Shown: positions 9,385-21,369, numbered from the stretch's first letter. The stretch is DNA of 64,000 nucleotides from Sugiyamaella lignohabitans (GCF_001640025.1 NC_031673.1:1364001-1428000), one strand, 5' to 3'. The notes: generated by a model from the letters alone, not told the origin. Translations and numbers: made by a program.

Positions 9385-12231
9385 ATATTCACGGGTCACT
9401 TTTGCTTTCTCTGTTTGATAATCATGTATTTTTATGAATTTATACAGCTCCAGCGCTGGCAGCTGGTAGTAGCACATTTTTCGTCTTTTGCCTCCGGCGG
9501 CTGGGCCTACGCCCCAAACCCCATTGCTCCTCTCGCTTCGCTCGAGTCGAGGTGCCGTCGGCCATGCAGGGTCTGGTCCCTGCATGAATTTGTTTTTTTG
9601 ATTATGACTGGAGCCAGCCATGGAGCCTTGAGACATTTAGAAACTTTTCACGCGGTATTAGTCAAAGTACCTTTCTATAAATCCCACTTGAATAAGATTT
9701 TTATAGAAAGTTTTTTCCTCTCAATTTCCCATCCGTTTCCGACTGCTTCATTCTAGACATGTTGGATTTTTGGATCGTGATAAGGCAGGGCCCCTTTGCC
9801 TAGGAGAATTCCGTATACCAATCCAGATTTTGAACTGTACTTATCAGATCGCCGACTAATTTCTACTAATCACCGTGGCCAGTCTCTCATAATATAATTT
9901 GAGTAGTTCTACGAACATTTAAATGCTGAATTGAAAACCCCTTCCCAGGTCATCCAGACTTAACCCTCGGCACAAACTCGGCCTTAGAAATGTCATATTC
10001 GACCTAACTCATTGTCCATAGTGGTTAACCATTTTGGTCTATATCGGCTAATTCTGGTTGAAATTCAAATAAAGTTTATAATGTGATTCAGTATGCGATA
10101 GTTCCCACATGCCTTATCAGTGACATGCATGTACGATATCGCTATCAGGATCAGCCATCATCGCTGATCTTTAACTCTAATCCCTGTCGACTAGGGAGGT
10201 AACTCGGAGCCAATATCATTAGCATGCCGATCAATCTTCTCACATTCGCTACTATTGAGGCTGCTCTTGATTCTAGCACTGGCAAACACATTCTACGTAG
10301 TCTACCTTCAGTAGCATTGTCAATGCTACTGCTTTGGCAAAATCGGTCCCGATATTCAACGACCCTAATGCGTTACTGCTCATTATTGGTCTCTTTTTTT
10401 TTTTTTTTTTGATTTGTCTGCATCGGCTGGTTCCTGGGAATCGCGGTTTATTTCTATAACATCGAGGAAATTTACTTTTTCAAAATTATTTTCTTTTCTC
10501 AGATTTCAGCAACTTGTTAGGAAATATCGAGAGTCACCAAGGCATTAAAGGAGAGGGACTTGAACATATACCGCTAACCTGGCGGACAAAATCTAGTGAA
10601 AATATGAGTTCTTGGATTTCTGACCATGAAAGTCGAACGCAAACCAAATTATCTTATTTGAAACTCACTTGCCCATCGATTGGAGTATAAACAGGGATAT
10701 TAGTTGGTAAGGGCCACAAAGACCTGTCATCAATATCCTTACACCCATGAGCCAGAGACCATGCGACCGAAGGAATACCACCTGAAAGCTATCAGCTTTT
10801 AGAGACCATAGTTGGTCAATTCTTGGAGAGATTATTTCATGAGCTGAACCAGGAAATACAAGTTTGATTGGTCCACCTGGATATACCACTCAAACTGTAG
10901 TCTTGCACCATCAACCAGCAGTCTTGGGTCTACGGAGAAGACCCCGTTTGACGGGATCTAATTATTACTTGAGTACAACTAGCTAAAGATATTTTACTGT
11001 ATCTTCATCTCGACAGTTTTTGCGCATGCCGACACATGTTGTCAGCTGAAAATGCTAATATCAAAGCGTGAACTATGTCTCATTTACCCCTCACTACTGG
11101 TTGACTTGTTCCTCTTCGATCCAAGCAAATACAAATATATTAAATTAAATAAAAAGGAAGGATATCAGAATTAGATGCAGAATAGCCTGCTTATATAGCT
11201 AGGGAAGAAACGATCCGCAAACGGAAAATTGCGTTGTTCTCATACAAACCAGCAAACGCCTGAAGAACGCATAATAAGGGAATTTCAACCCATAATCTTA
11301 CACAGATAAGAAGACCAATATGGGTCAGAGAAATATTTAAGAACCAGACAACTCGTAAATATCGTTAGGTAAGGTGCATAGGAGTAGAGCGTGCGGCTCG
11401 AAAAGTGTTGAGGGCCATGATAGAATATCGATTTCCACCAGTAAGATTCAGAAATATTTCTTAAAATACTATACAACTATAGAATTGTTCAAGAAGTATA
11501 TTTATATACTGAATACTACGCTATGGTGGTCAAAACTTCTTAAAATATACCAAAGACAATGAACGCCGCGTACAAAGCGGCAACCTTGGGAAAGGGTATT
11601 TTGTTCGGATTTCGATGGAGAAGCCAGTGTTGATGATAGAAAGTTGGAAAAAACCGCTTATCGAAAGAGAAACGCTACAAAGCGATAGAATCATTTTTGT
11701 CCTATAGAAAACTTGAGTTGTCAAGTTATCGAGCTTGCTGAAGTTACTCTTGGTTGATAACTTCGCAATATAGCTCAGCCTGGGCGGTAAAGTTTATCAG
11801 ACCTCAACAGGCGAAACGTGCTCAGTTCATTACCAACTGATCGCTGCGAGAACAACGATTGAAGAACATCTTCAAGCTTGCTGGCCGTTTGACTGTGCGT
11901 GTTTCTTGATTATATGTTGTTCTAGGGTTGAGCCGCTTGTCGGAATTTTCATAAATCGTTGAGGCATTTATTGAAACAAGGGCTGCAGCGACTTTGTTGG
12001 TGAAGAGGCTCAGTATCATATTATTCACTGGCATTCCACTGTGGTCTCGTAACTGGTTTTCCTAGTTGCACATCTTATTGGTTGTTAGTTAGATTGCTGG
12101 CTCGTCATTAGGTGTTAGGATTAGTGTTGTTTGTTGGTCATGCGAAGGTATTCTATTGAACTATTCCACTATAGCGCTTGAATATCATTGTTTTCTGCAG
12201 TCAGTTAGTGGTATGATGAAAGATTTTAGTC
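9385..12231. other. Long AT-rich intergenic stretch
   Basis: About 2.8 kb with one GC arm at 9490-9549 and a T-run near 10388-10410. The remaining open frames are short with no recognisable domain. The last few hundred bases are probably the promoter of the SUMO-ligase gene. I see no tRNA or other RNA gene. Confidence 0.55.
9490..9549 (+). repeat. GC A arm after the UPF0658 gene
   Basis: Sense-oriented solo arm 106 bp after the stop, mildly diverged (GGGCCTACGCCCCAAACC in the hairpin region). Confidence 0.9.
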
Positions 12232-15200
12232 ATGGTAGACCACACGCAAACAGTTTATGATGAAGCGCTGAGCTATATTAGCTCGGTGCTAACTGTCACG
12301 CAACTTAAAATCGTTCTGCGAAACTTTGGCTTAGCAGCTAGTGGAAGGAAAGTCGAACTACAGAATAGACTGCTAGAATACCTTCAAATTGGACTACGGA
12401 AAAATGACGGAGAACGAATCAATAGAGTGCATGCGGCACTTATAGATGCTGTACAGGACCATCCAAGTTCGCGCAGTACTGCATTGCTAAACATGGGTAA
12501 TAGGAACCCATCATCTAGCCAGTCTCCAGCACCGAATAGAACTGGATCTCAGCTCATTACCACCCGTGATTGGATCAACTCTATGACAAATCCTATGACT
12601 TACACACAACAAGTAAACAGTATTGCTAGTGGTACCACTGTTAATGGAACTGGACCTTTGGCACCACAGTCGGGATATCAAGGTTCGTCTGCAAGCTTAT
12701 TCAATGGCTATGCATCTCAATATAAACCTCCCGAAATACCTATGATCAATCATCAAGCAATAAATATTGTCAAATCGCCATTTTATGATCTTACCACACG
12801 ACTACATACGCCTCTAATATTCCAACCGCCATATTCTGAGACTAATCGGAGGTCTACTAATTTCACACTCCCAGATGATATACCATGGTCGAGTATAGAG
12901 TCGGGCGAGAAGCAAGTTTATCTTTTAGGAATTGAGTACAACGTTCAATCACCTGAGGAACACCAACATATTTATTTCCCCAGCATTACTGAGTTAGTTG
13001 TTAGTAGCCAGGTTATACCAGTGTCAGCGACAAAAGGTATTAGGGGCAAACCAGGCTCAACTTTGCCGATAAATGTGACCCCATATGTTAAAAAGAGTCA
13101 TGATCTTGGCCGGACCAGATATACTCTTGATGCGACAATTAATTTTCCTCCTAAAGAGCGGGACCGGCCTCCTGACCCCAATCTCCGCAAGACATTTATA
13201 ATTATGACATTCTTGGCAATTCCCCATTCCATTGAAGAACTTATCGACAACATCAAGAAGCAGCCATGGATCAGCCGAGAGTCAGTGAAGCAGGCGATAA
13301 TAGATGAGAACCAAGATGAGGATGTTGTAGCTACGACTACGGTGCACAGTTTAAAGGACCCTGTGAGTTATAGACGGATTGATACACCAATTAGATCGAT
13401 GCATTGCAAACATGTTGACTGTCTTGATGCAGAGACGTTTTTCCAGCTACAGTTACAAGGACCGACGTGGAAGTGCTCTATTTGCTCCAACCCCATTACT
13501 TATGATGAATTACGGCTAGATGGGTATTTTAAAGATATTCTCGACAACACGGACAAGAATGCTGAGGATGTTGAAATCCTGCCGGATGGAACTTGGGTTC
13601 AAAAGGGGGTGGGTGCAGTCGACTTGTCAGACAGTGATGATAGTGAAGATGATGCACTCACACAACGAGTTAAAAGACAAAAGGTGATAAAGGCAGAACC
13701 TGGTTCAGCCGATGCGTCGATGCGGTCGACACCTAGTGTAGCGGTGCAGTCTGTAGCGGCTAGGAGACAAGAACCCGAGGTTATTGAATTGAGTGATTCA
13801 GATGACGACATGACTGATGAGGCACCTCCTGCCATGCATCAGCAACAAGAACAACCGGTTCAACAAGAGGCTGGACAGGAGACTCAACGGGAAGCTCAGC
13901 AGCAAGCTCGTTATAATGAAAGTGACGACTTTGAGACTATTACTAACTTGTATGGGAGGAATTCATTTACTGGTACTTCGCTCCTGTTTGGTGATGTTGC
14001 TGATGGGGTGGTCCTGGATGGAGAATCTGCATCAGTTCCTGTAGATGATGGTACAGATCAAGCTAGTCATGGTGTTGTGAATGGAGTAAATACAGTTTCA
14101 AATGAGTCAAGCGATCAACCACATACTCCTACTAGCAATCCCCCAGAAAGCAATCACAACTCGCCCAACTTAGACGACTATACTTTATCCTTACAAGATA
14201 CTCTACTGAGCTCTTCGTTACTGTTCAACAAACTTCCTGATACGACTGCAAAAGTAACTCAAGTGCCCACTCCTAAAGATCTGACTGGTGATGGGTTATC
14301 GACTGATGCAGGAAATGTCGAGGATGATGCTGAAATTGCGTTAGCTCGTGCGAGAGCTGATGTTGCTGCTACTTCTACTCCGGAACCGACTCCGGCTGTG
14401 ACTCCAAGGATATTGGACTCGGTGGTTGGTTCTACCAGTGCTGCTACTAGTAATGGTTCGATCAACCCTGATATTGTAGCAGCTTCTAATGGCATTTCCA
14501 ATGACTCTGCAAAGAAGGATACCATACAAGATAATGGAAATCACCCGGCTGAGAGTCTTGATGTTGTTCCTGCTATAGAGAGCATCCCTAATAGCAGAGA
14601 TACAGCGGCTGCATCTGCCTTACAGTCTCTTAGGACATCATTTACTCCAGCAAATAGCGAATTTCCTGTGCAAAATCCTTCAATGCCGTCGCGTCCTCCA
14701 TATATTTCCCAGTCGAGTTCTAACGGATTTCGTACGATGCTGCCTAAAGGACCCATTATCAATGATCAAACTAGTGAGACAAGGTTACCAAGTCCTCATG
14801 GTGGGCCTGCTGCTGCTGACACCGGGTCCCAATTTCAAGATCTTACTAGGAGGTTACACCCTAATCGCAGTGACATAGATGTATCGGATACTGGTAATCC
14901 AACACATTCCAACCCTCCTTGGCGCCAGAACCTATTGTCACAACCACCCCGTCGTCTCCCAGGGCTGGGTATAGGTACTGGACTGGGTCCACGGCCTCGG
15001 TCAGAATATTCTAATGTAGCCGAGTCTCACAAAAGGCGCCATAACTCTTCAACTTCTCCGGTAGAGGCGCCTTTACCTCCATGGTCACAACCTTCTACCA
15101 CTGGACTGTTAGGTCAGCATATTCTACATACTCCCAGTCATGCAGAACCAGTTACTGGCACGTTTCCTCCACGGACGCAGCCTGTAAGAGGCCCTAGGGC

Positions 15201-15345
15201 ACCTCCACCTGCACCTCCTCCTATAAGACGGTCTGCTGGGAACTCAAGACCTGCTTCCATCTCGTCACCTGCATCTAGTTCGGCAACTAATGCCACTGCT
15301 GACTCGTCTGATGTCATTGATCTCACTCTGTCCGACTCTGATTAA
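12232..15345 (+). CDS. SIZ1: SIZ/PIAS-type E3 SUMO-protein ligase
   Basis: 1037 residues. An N-terminal SAP DNA-binding motif (about 15-50, LTVTQLKIVLRNFGLAASGRK), a PINIT domain (about 180-345) and an SP-RING (about 370-440) with the pattern C-x-H (residues 392 and 394) followed by CSIC and a C-terminal helix (LRLDGYFKDIL) define the SIZ/PIAS family. These enzymes pass SUMO from Ubc9 to targets such as PCNA and septins. Three acidic SUMO-interacting motifs are visible: VDLSDSD (about 461), VIELSDSDDD (about 518) and a C-terminal VIDLTLSDSD. The region from 540 to 1020 is low-complexity Ser/Thr/Pro. Whether it is closer to S. cerevisiae Siz1 or Nfi1/Siz2 cannot be decided by eye. Confidence 0.93.
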   Translation: MVDHTQTVYDEALSYISSVLTVTQLKIVLRNFGLAASGRKVELQNRLLEYLQIGLRKNDGERINRVHAALIDAVQDHPSSRSTALLNMGNRNPSSSQSPAPNRTGSQLITTRDWINSMTNPMTYTQQVNSIASGTTVNGTGPLAPQSGYQGSSASLFNGYASQYKPPEIPMINHQAINIVKSPFYDLTTRLHTPLIFQPPYSETNRRSTNFTLPDDIPWSSIESGEKQVYLLGIEYNVQSPEEHQHIYFPSITELVVSSQVIPVSATKGIRGKPGSTLPINVTPYVKKSHDLGRTRYTLDATINFPPKERDRPPDPNLRKTFIIMTFLAIPHSIEELIDNIKKQPWISRESVKQAIIDENQDEDVVATTTVHSLKDPVSYRRIDTPIRSMHCKHVDCLDAETFFQLQLQGPTWKCSICSNPITYDELRLDGYFKDILDNTDKNAEDVEILPDGTWVQKGVGAVDLSDSDDSEDDALTQRVKRQKVIKAEPGSADASMRSTPSVAVQSVAARRQEPEVIELSDSDDDMTDEAPPAMHQQQEQPVQQEAGQETQREAQQQARYNESDDFETITNLYGRNSFTGTSLLFGDVADGVVLDGESASVPVDDGTDQASHGVVNGVNTVSNESSDQPHTPTSNPPESNHNSPNLDDYTLSLQDTLLSSSLLFNKLPDTTAKVTQVPTPKDLTGDGLSTDAGNVEDDAEIALARARADVAATSTPEPTPAVTPRILDSVVGSTSAATSNGSINPDIVAASNGISNDSAKKDTIQDNGNHPAESLDVVPAIESIPNSRDTAAASALQSLRTSFTPANSEFPVQNPSMPSRPPYISQSSSNGFRTMLPKGPIINDQTSETRLPSPHGGPAAADTGSQFQDLTRRLHPNRSDIDVSDTGNPTHSNPPWRQNLLSQPPRRLPGLGIGTGLGPRPRSEYSNVAESHKRRHNSSTSPVEAPLPPWSQPSTTGLLGQHILHTPSHAEPVTGTFPPRTQPVRGPRAPPPAPPPIRRSAGNSRPASISSPASSSATNATADSSDVIDLTLSDSD

Positions 15346-15648
15346 TCCCTTATGTTTATAATGGGACAGCTAATGTTTTACGTGGCCATGTCTATATATG
15401 TGTATAAAACGAATGAACGAACCAGAACTGCTCTTCATATTTCTCGAACCTGCTCCCAGCTATGTGTTATATAGTATATGCTTGTACAGGTCACGAAGTA
15501 ATATGTGCTTATGCGCCGCATCTGCAACTCGCTCACCATCAGTATATTACAGTGTGCCACCGGATTCAAGCACATCTCGAACTTATAAATACTGATCGAT
15601 ACAAGATACAGAGCCATTTGATACATAAATACTTAATTTAGGGCAATA

Positions 15649-16818
15649 ATGGCTGACAGATACTCATTTTCTCTAACGACATTTTCCCCTAGGTAAGCAT
15701 TGGTTGGATTCCGTGTTGGTTGATGGGGTTGTGGTGAGCTCAGTGGTGACTTGAGTGCCACCAGATGGTGTTTGATGGCAATGGCTATAATAGATGAGAA
15801 ATATACATTATTTTTTGTTTATCATGAGTATGGAGTACTAACAACTTAAATTTAGTGGTAAATTAGTTCAAATTGAATATGCTCTTCAGGCAGTGAACCA
15901 AGGTGTTACCTCACTGGGTATTAAAGGTATGTGATTAATTTACTGTTATGGAGTTGCCTCATGTATTAGAGTCCTTATCCATATGCTACTTTCTCAATTT
16001 CTTTCTCTGATTCGTCTATGTTTCTCTGCTTTCTCAGTGTCTATGATCGAATGCTTGATTGAGTTTGTTCATTTTGGCAGACTCGATTCGAGCGAACCGA
16101 GAGTAGCAGCATGGCTTCGTACAGATCCCAGTCGAGTTAGACATGTCATGTTTGGATTTTTGGAACTAACATTTAAACAGCTGCCAACGGTATTGTATTA
16201 GCCACAGAAAAGAAGTCTTCGTCTCATTTGATCAATTCAGATTCATTGAGCAAGATTGCTCTTGTTACACCCGATATTGGTATGGTTTACAGTGGCATGG
16301 GCCCTGATTTCCGGGTTCTAGTCGACAAAGCTCGTAAAGCTGCTCACACATCATACAAGCGCATCTATAACGAATACCCTCCTACCCGTATTCTGGTTCA
16401 AGAAGTGGCCAAGACCGTGCAAGAGGCAACCCAATCTGGTGGTGTTCGTCCTTATGGAGTTAGTTTATTAGTGGCTGGATATGATGAGTCGCATGGATTT
16501 GGTCTATACCAAGTTGACCCATCGGGCTCTTACTTCCCATGGAAGGCCACTGCGATTGGTAAAGGTAGCACCTCTGCGAAAACCTTTCTTGAAAAGCGAT
16601 GGAATGAAGAGCTTGAACTTGAAGACGCCATTCATATTGCTTTGCTAACACTCAAAGAAACAATAGAAGGTGATATGAACGGCAACACCGTTGAAATTGC
16701 CGTTGTCGGAGAGCCTGCCGATAATATGCTAGGTTTCGAGGGTGTTTCGGGCACTACAGGTCCCCGATTCAGAAAACTCAGTGCCCAAGAAATCGATGAT
16801 AGACTTGATACTTTGTAG
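15649..16818 (+). CDS. PRE8: 20S proteasome subunit alpha type-2, three exons
   Basis: Exons 15649-15692, 15856-15926 and 16181-16818 splice to 250 residues, the length of yeast Pre8. The N-terminus MADRYSFSLTTFSPSGKLVQ followed by IEYAL is the alpha-subunit signature. SGMGPDFRVLVDK, QEATQSGGVRP and LYQVDPSGSYFPWKA are typical of alpha2. The subunit forms part of the outer gate ring of the 20S core. Donors are GTAAGC and GTATGT; branch points are TACTAAC and AACTAAC. The 254-bp second intron carries a degraded piece resembling a GC A arm (16081-16115). Confidence 0.97.
16081..16115 (-). repeat. Possible fossil of a GC A arm in PRE8 intron 2
   Basis: ACTCGATTCGAGCGAACCGA followed by GAGTAGCAGC resembles the inner end of an A arm with several substitutions. 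The hairpin and GCCGGAGGC end are gone. Chance similarity is possible. Confidence 0.45.
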
Positions 16819-18311
16819 TATAATACAGATGCGCGTATTAAATAGTTTTAACTCATGAGAAGTAGAGGACCAGTATTACATAGAATCATGAGTGATTACT
16901 ACAAGTGTCCGTGTGGAAGCAGGATAAGTAGTGCTTGCCTCTGGCAACCCATATCAGTCCTCGTCTTCCACTCTTCTCCTACGACCAAGGGTCAAGAGAT
17001 AGATCTAAATGACATGGTATTATTGCGAAAAAAATGGTACACCCTCAAGCATATAATTAATAGAAATCCCTGGTTCAAGCATGGGGAATCTCATGTATGC
17101 GAGATAGGCTTCTACGAGTCCATTATTGTATTCAACGCATATCAAACTATGTCCAAATATTTCCCTAAGTTTTTAGGTTCATGTAGCAACTGCTGAAATC
17201 AGAGTTACTGGGATAACGGTATTTAGGTTTTCAAAGGAATAGGGACCGTGGATACACGAGAGGTACACTTCTCCTTTGTAGCTTTCCAAGATATCTGTGG
17301 AGGTCGATTTCATCTTGTCTGGTTCTCAGTAATGAGTCTGTATCTTGAGAAAGATAGTCAGGTTCGAATATCTTTTCACTTCTATTACCCTGATAATAAT
17401 CATACACACGGGGCTCCGGCGAGGCTTGGAAACAAATATAATCCGAAGTCACACCAGTATACAGCATCAAACTCTCATCATTCATCTCTGACGCTTGATA
17501 CCAATGTTCATTAGCAATGTTCATTAGCTGTGGCAGTAATTGCCATCCGTAAGTTAGAAAGGATTCAAAACATCTCACACATCTTTACTACTAATAGGAA
17601 AGCCATTTATTGTTCGTGCCAATGCCTATTATCATCTGACCATGAATTTCTCGGAGTATCTGAGAGTATGTCGTTTTCTGATGAATGAATAGTATAGTTG
17701 AACAGGCTCTATTCTCTGCTTTTGCTCTGTTATAATTGCTTTGCTAAGTTCAGCGCATAAGAAGTTATCGTCGAAGCTCTAACTTTTACTAGTGAGATAA
17801 AGCAAATGACTAGTGATTGTCACCCCCTTTATTAGTAACAGTAGGATATCCCGAGATCTGCAAAGGATCAACAAGTCATGCTGCCAGATAAGAGTGCACA
17901 TCAACGGTGCACGAAACTAGCTCACCCGACCGTTCCCACCAAAAGGGATGCTGTCAGTTGACAAGATTCTGCAGCATAGAAATCACCGATTGGCTAGTTT
18001 ATGTTTCAACTAACGACACATTGAATCTGCTCACGTAATTAACAAAGCGTTAGCGACCAGCGAATTCTTAACCCACTCACAGGCGACAGTCGTAGAGCAA
18101 CGCCAGTTCGAGCTATTCTGAAGACCCAGAGTCTCCATTTCTAACATAACCAAACCCGGAAATATCCGTCAAATCAACCCGTTCCGACTCAAACGCCAAT
18201 ACCTATCAACCTAATTCCCACTGGCCATACGTCGAAACCGTATTCTCTCTTTTCTACGGGTGATGAGATATTCAATGGCTTGTACATATCATTCCCGGTT
18301 GGGCCATTGCT

Positions 18312-18479
18312 GCCTCCGGCGGCTGGGGCTCCGCCCCAGACCCCGCTGCTCCTCTCGCTTCGCTCGAGTCGGGACGCCGACGGCCCCTCAGTGGAGATAC
18401 AAACTGGACTCCCCCACTGACGACTCGAGCGAAGCGAGAGGAGCCACGGGTCTGGGGCAGAGCCCCAGCCGCCGGAGGC
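18312..18479. repeat. Pair of inverted GC A arms
   Basis: A arm 18312-18371 (+) and A arm 18421-18479 (-), with a 49-bp gap. This A/A pair with a long spacer is an exception to the usual A-core-B/C organisation. Confidence 0.9.
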
Positions 18480-18726
18480 AGGCCGTCCAGAATAGAACAA
18501 CGACCAACGGAGGAATTGCGGAGTCAGTGTGGGAATTTGCGGGGAAGGAGCAGCAGATCCTTGCGGAGAAAGGTGACAAGTATGACCGAAGTAAGACCGA
18601 CGACGGACCGGACACGGAGCGCTAAAACCGACAACTCCCTCCCGATCAAATCCCTGACCCGGGTCACAAGTGGAGAAAACCCCGCGAACAATCGATCCAG
18701 GAAAGACCAGGCCCCCAGGGGAGAAC

Positions 18727-18786
18727 CGACTCGAGCGAAGCGAGAGGAGCCGCGGGGTCTGGGGCGGAGCCCCAGCCGCCGGAGGC
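18727..18786 (-). repeat. Solo GC A arm
   Basis: Full A arm in gene-free sequence. Confidence 0.92.
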
Positions 18787-18967
18787 ATGTCCGGATCGCA
18801 CCCGTTGCAGCCCCGATGCAGCGCCGGCATGGATGTTTCTCCCAATAGCAACCCAACCAGACTCAACAGCAGTCGGTGGCCGGCAGAAAGCTTCGATTCT
18901 GCACCGCGTGCATGGACGCGGATGGCAGCCAGGGTTCCATGTTACAGCGAACCCAGGTATCATCATC

Positions 18968-19063
18968 GGGCCAGCTGTGAATGTAGCAGCAGCAGAGCAG
19001 CAATGACAGCATCAGCATCAGCAGCACCAGCAGCACCAGTAGCACCAGCCGCAAGACAGTAGC
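18968..19063 (+). repeat. CAG/CAT/CAC trinucleotide-rich tract
   Basis: Degenerate run of AGC/ATC/ACC triplets in gene-free sequence. It is open on + but has no start or domain that I can support. Confidence 0.7.
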
Positions 19064-20297
19064 AGCAAAAAAAGAATCAGAAATACAGAGATACAGGGGA
19101 TGCGAAGGTTGTATTGAGAGGGTGGAAAGACTGGGCAGAGATGCAGGCCCGAGCCAGATTTGTCGTTCTAACTAAAAAAATTTTCTGTTGAGAGAGGCAG
19201 GCTGCACGGGAATGTTTGATAATACGCTGATAAAGGGTGTAAAGTGAATGGCTAAACAGCTTTCGCTGCACCCCAATTCGGCCGCAGTAGCAACCTAAGG
19301 TGCATCAACCCAGTTCGATATGCCATCCAGCTAAATTTTTTATAGCAAGATAACGGAATGGGACAGGGCCCAGTATGCGTATACTGAGGGTGACTGATGC
19401 TGGGCTTGTATCGCGTATATCGGTAAGCCATAATATAAGAAGCAGGGCATAGAAGCAAGCGATGAAAAAAAAAGTCCATTCTTATTCAACCGTCAATATC
19501 AACAGATCAACACTAATATAAGGTTTTTGTAAGATTAGAAACCGACTCGAAGCCGAAATCTTGATACATCTAGCAACTTATTATAAACTAAACCAAGCTA
19601 TTTGCCAGCCGATTCGCAACCAAGCCGATTAGCAAGCTTATTCCACCGACTGCCTGTTTATTGCTGCCGATTGAGCCATCTCCAGCATCTGTTGTACTAG
19701 TTTCGCAACTACTAAGGTACCAGCATCAAACCCCTTCAAACCCGTTCGAACCACAACGGGCTATTTTAAACGTTCAGTGACTCCCTACTGTATAGACCGA
19801 CAGGGCCACAACCTGACCCAGACACATCCCAAGTAAACAGAGAACTGAGTACTTTTTAAGTCAACCAGCTATCCAACCAGTGATAGTGATAAACTCAGCA
19901 GCATCGTTTCGCATCACCTGCAATAATCTACCGACTGCGACATAACTTCTACGACGAAACACCACGAATTAACCCCGTAGTTCCACGTCGCATCACTTCG
20001 CATCGCTTCGCATCCCTTCTTTAACTTCCCGAAGCACCAACAAAAAAAAAGTTTACCCGTTCGACAGCCGAACGGCACATTTCTTACGCCTAATTTTTGT
20101 TTTTTTTGACATTTTATTTTCTGTCTCTTCACGACTTTTCCACCCCGACAAATCCCAATCCGGTTCACCACAGCACGAACCGCATCCAGAGCACAGCACC
20201 CCTGCTAATCGTTTCCTCGCACGTCGACCTCTTGAAGTACATCTCAACGGTCGCCACCCGGGTAACGTTTGACACTGACAACTGCACCACACATTCG

Positions 20298-20516
20298 GTA
20301 AGTGATCAGCCGCACATCACCCCCTGAGACGCAGGGTCCAAATCAGGGGGTGGGGGGGCTCGTGCCTCCGGCGGCTGGGGCTGCGCTCGAGTCGTTACGT
20401 CAACGGACCCGGCATCTCCTGCGAAGCAGGAGCAACCAGGGTCTGGGGCGGAGCCCCAGCCGCCGGAGGCAGACCCCGTCCCCCCAGGTGTCTCCCAGTC
20501 ACTAACACTGGTATAG
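20298..20516 (+). other. Probable 5' leader intron of NCE103 carrying a GC composite
   Basis: Donor GTAAGTGATC at 20298, branch CACTAAC and acceptor TATAG at 20512-20516. The two arms lie inside. Splicing joins a leader exon to in-frame sequence upstream of the carbonic anhydrase ATG. Confidence 0.7.
20364..20470. repeat. Composite GC element inside the NCE103 leader intron
   Basis: A arm on + with an internal deletion (20364-20394), a core starting TTACGT, then a full B arm on - (20416-20470). Confidence 0.9.
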
Positions 20517-20626
20517 CCATATCACGACTTTATAGAGCCCCGCTGTTCTCAATCGGCCGACGATTGAGTCCGTTTTACTTGCATAGACTTTGCCAGACCC
20601 CGACCCGTCTGCACAGCACATCTTCG

Positions 20627-21268
20627 ATGAGTTTTGCTCCTAGTGACAACATTGCCAAGCTGCTTGACGGCAATAAGGAATGGGCCGCCAAGCTGGCGTC
20701 GTCTGCTCCGGGCGTTTTAGAGCAAAACGCCAAGGGCCAGCAGCCTAATATCCTGTGGTTCGGATGCGCCGATTCCCGTGCCGGAGAGTCATGTTTGGGT
20801 TTGCATCCCGGCCAGGTGTTTGTGCACAGAAACATCGCCAACATCGTGTCGCACTCGGATATCAGCTCGCTGTCTGTTTTACAACTAGCCGTCGACTCGC
20901 TCAAGGTCAGCCATATTATTGTATGTGGTCATTATGACTGCAAGGGCGTTGAGGCTACTTTAAAGAAAGAGCGCATGGGCGGCGAGCTCGATGCCTGGCT
21001 CCGTCATTTGCGTGATGTTCGTCATACCCATGCTAAGACCCTTGATTCTATTGACGACTTCAAGAAAAGATGCCAGAAGTTGGTCGAGCTCAATGTCATT
21101 GCCCAGGTCCGTAACGTTAGAAGAAACGACCGTGTCATGGCTGCTGCAAAGGAGCGTGGACTCAAGGTCTACGGTCTTGTTTATGACGTCGCTACTGGCC
21201 TTGTTAATGAGGTCCCTGTTCCTGTCGACGACGGCCTTGACTCGGACGATTCTTACCTTGTACACTAA
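20627..21268 (+). CDS. NCE103: Beta-class carbonic anhydrase
   Basis: 213 residues from the ATG at 20627. Zinc ligands and active-site residues are in the expected places: Cys47, Asp49 and Arg51 in CADSR, then His102 and Cys105 in GHYDC. The enzyme interconverts CO2 and bicarbonate, supplying bicarbonate for carboxylation reactions. In-frame sequence upstream of this ATG lacks an ATG but encodes an Arg/Ser-rich, acid-free stretch (ending HRLCQTPTRLHSTSS) that looks like a mitochondrial presequence. I use the ATG as the safe start and flag a possible longer isoform from a non-AUG codon. A sense GC arm follows the stop by 41 bp. Confidence 0.95.
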   Translation: MSFAPSDNIAKLLDGNKEWAAKLASSAPGVLEQNAKGQQPNILWFGCADSRAGESCLGLHPGQVFVHRNIANIVSHSDISSLSVLQLAVDSLKVSHIIVCGHYDCKGVEATLKKERMGGELDAWLRHLRDVRHTHAKTLDSIDDFKKRCQKLVELNVIAQVRNVRRNDRVMAAAKERGLKVYGLVYDVATGLVNEVPVPVDDGLDSDDSYLVH

Positions 21269-21309
21269 TATGATTCTGCTTTTTTGTTATATGATACGGG
21301 TGTGGTGCT

Positions 21310-21369
21310 GCCTCCGGCGGCTGGGGCTCCGCCCCAGACCCTGCTGCTCCTCTCGCTGCGCTCGAGTCG
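21310..21369 (+). repeat. GC A arm after NCE103
   Basis: Full sense-oriented A arm 41 bp after the stop. Its right flank keeps a core fragment GGTCCCAGC (21379-21387), but no second arm follows. Confidence 0.93.

Larger units (their letters stand above)
16819..20297. other. Gene-free stretch between PRE8 and NCE103
   Basis: About 3.5 kb. It contains three GC arms (18312-18786), a CAG/CAT-rich low-complexity tract (about 18968-19063) and AT-rich sequence. Open frames at 18189-19062 run through GC arms. The open frame on - at 17231-17578 has only a GTG start and no recognisable motif. The last part (about 20100-20297) is probably the NCE103 5' untranslated exon. Confidence 0.55.

Noticed and set aside
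17231..17578. Open frame of 115 codons on -
   Set aside because: Only a GTG start, no known motif, and a competing frame on +. Not enough support.
18189..19062. Overlapping open frames on both strands
   Set aside because: They run through GC arms and a CAG-rich tract; translations consist largely of arm strings.
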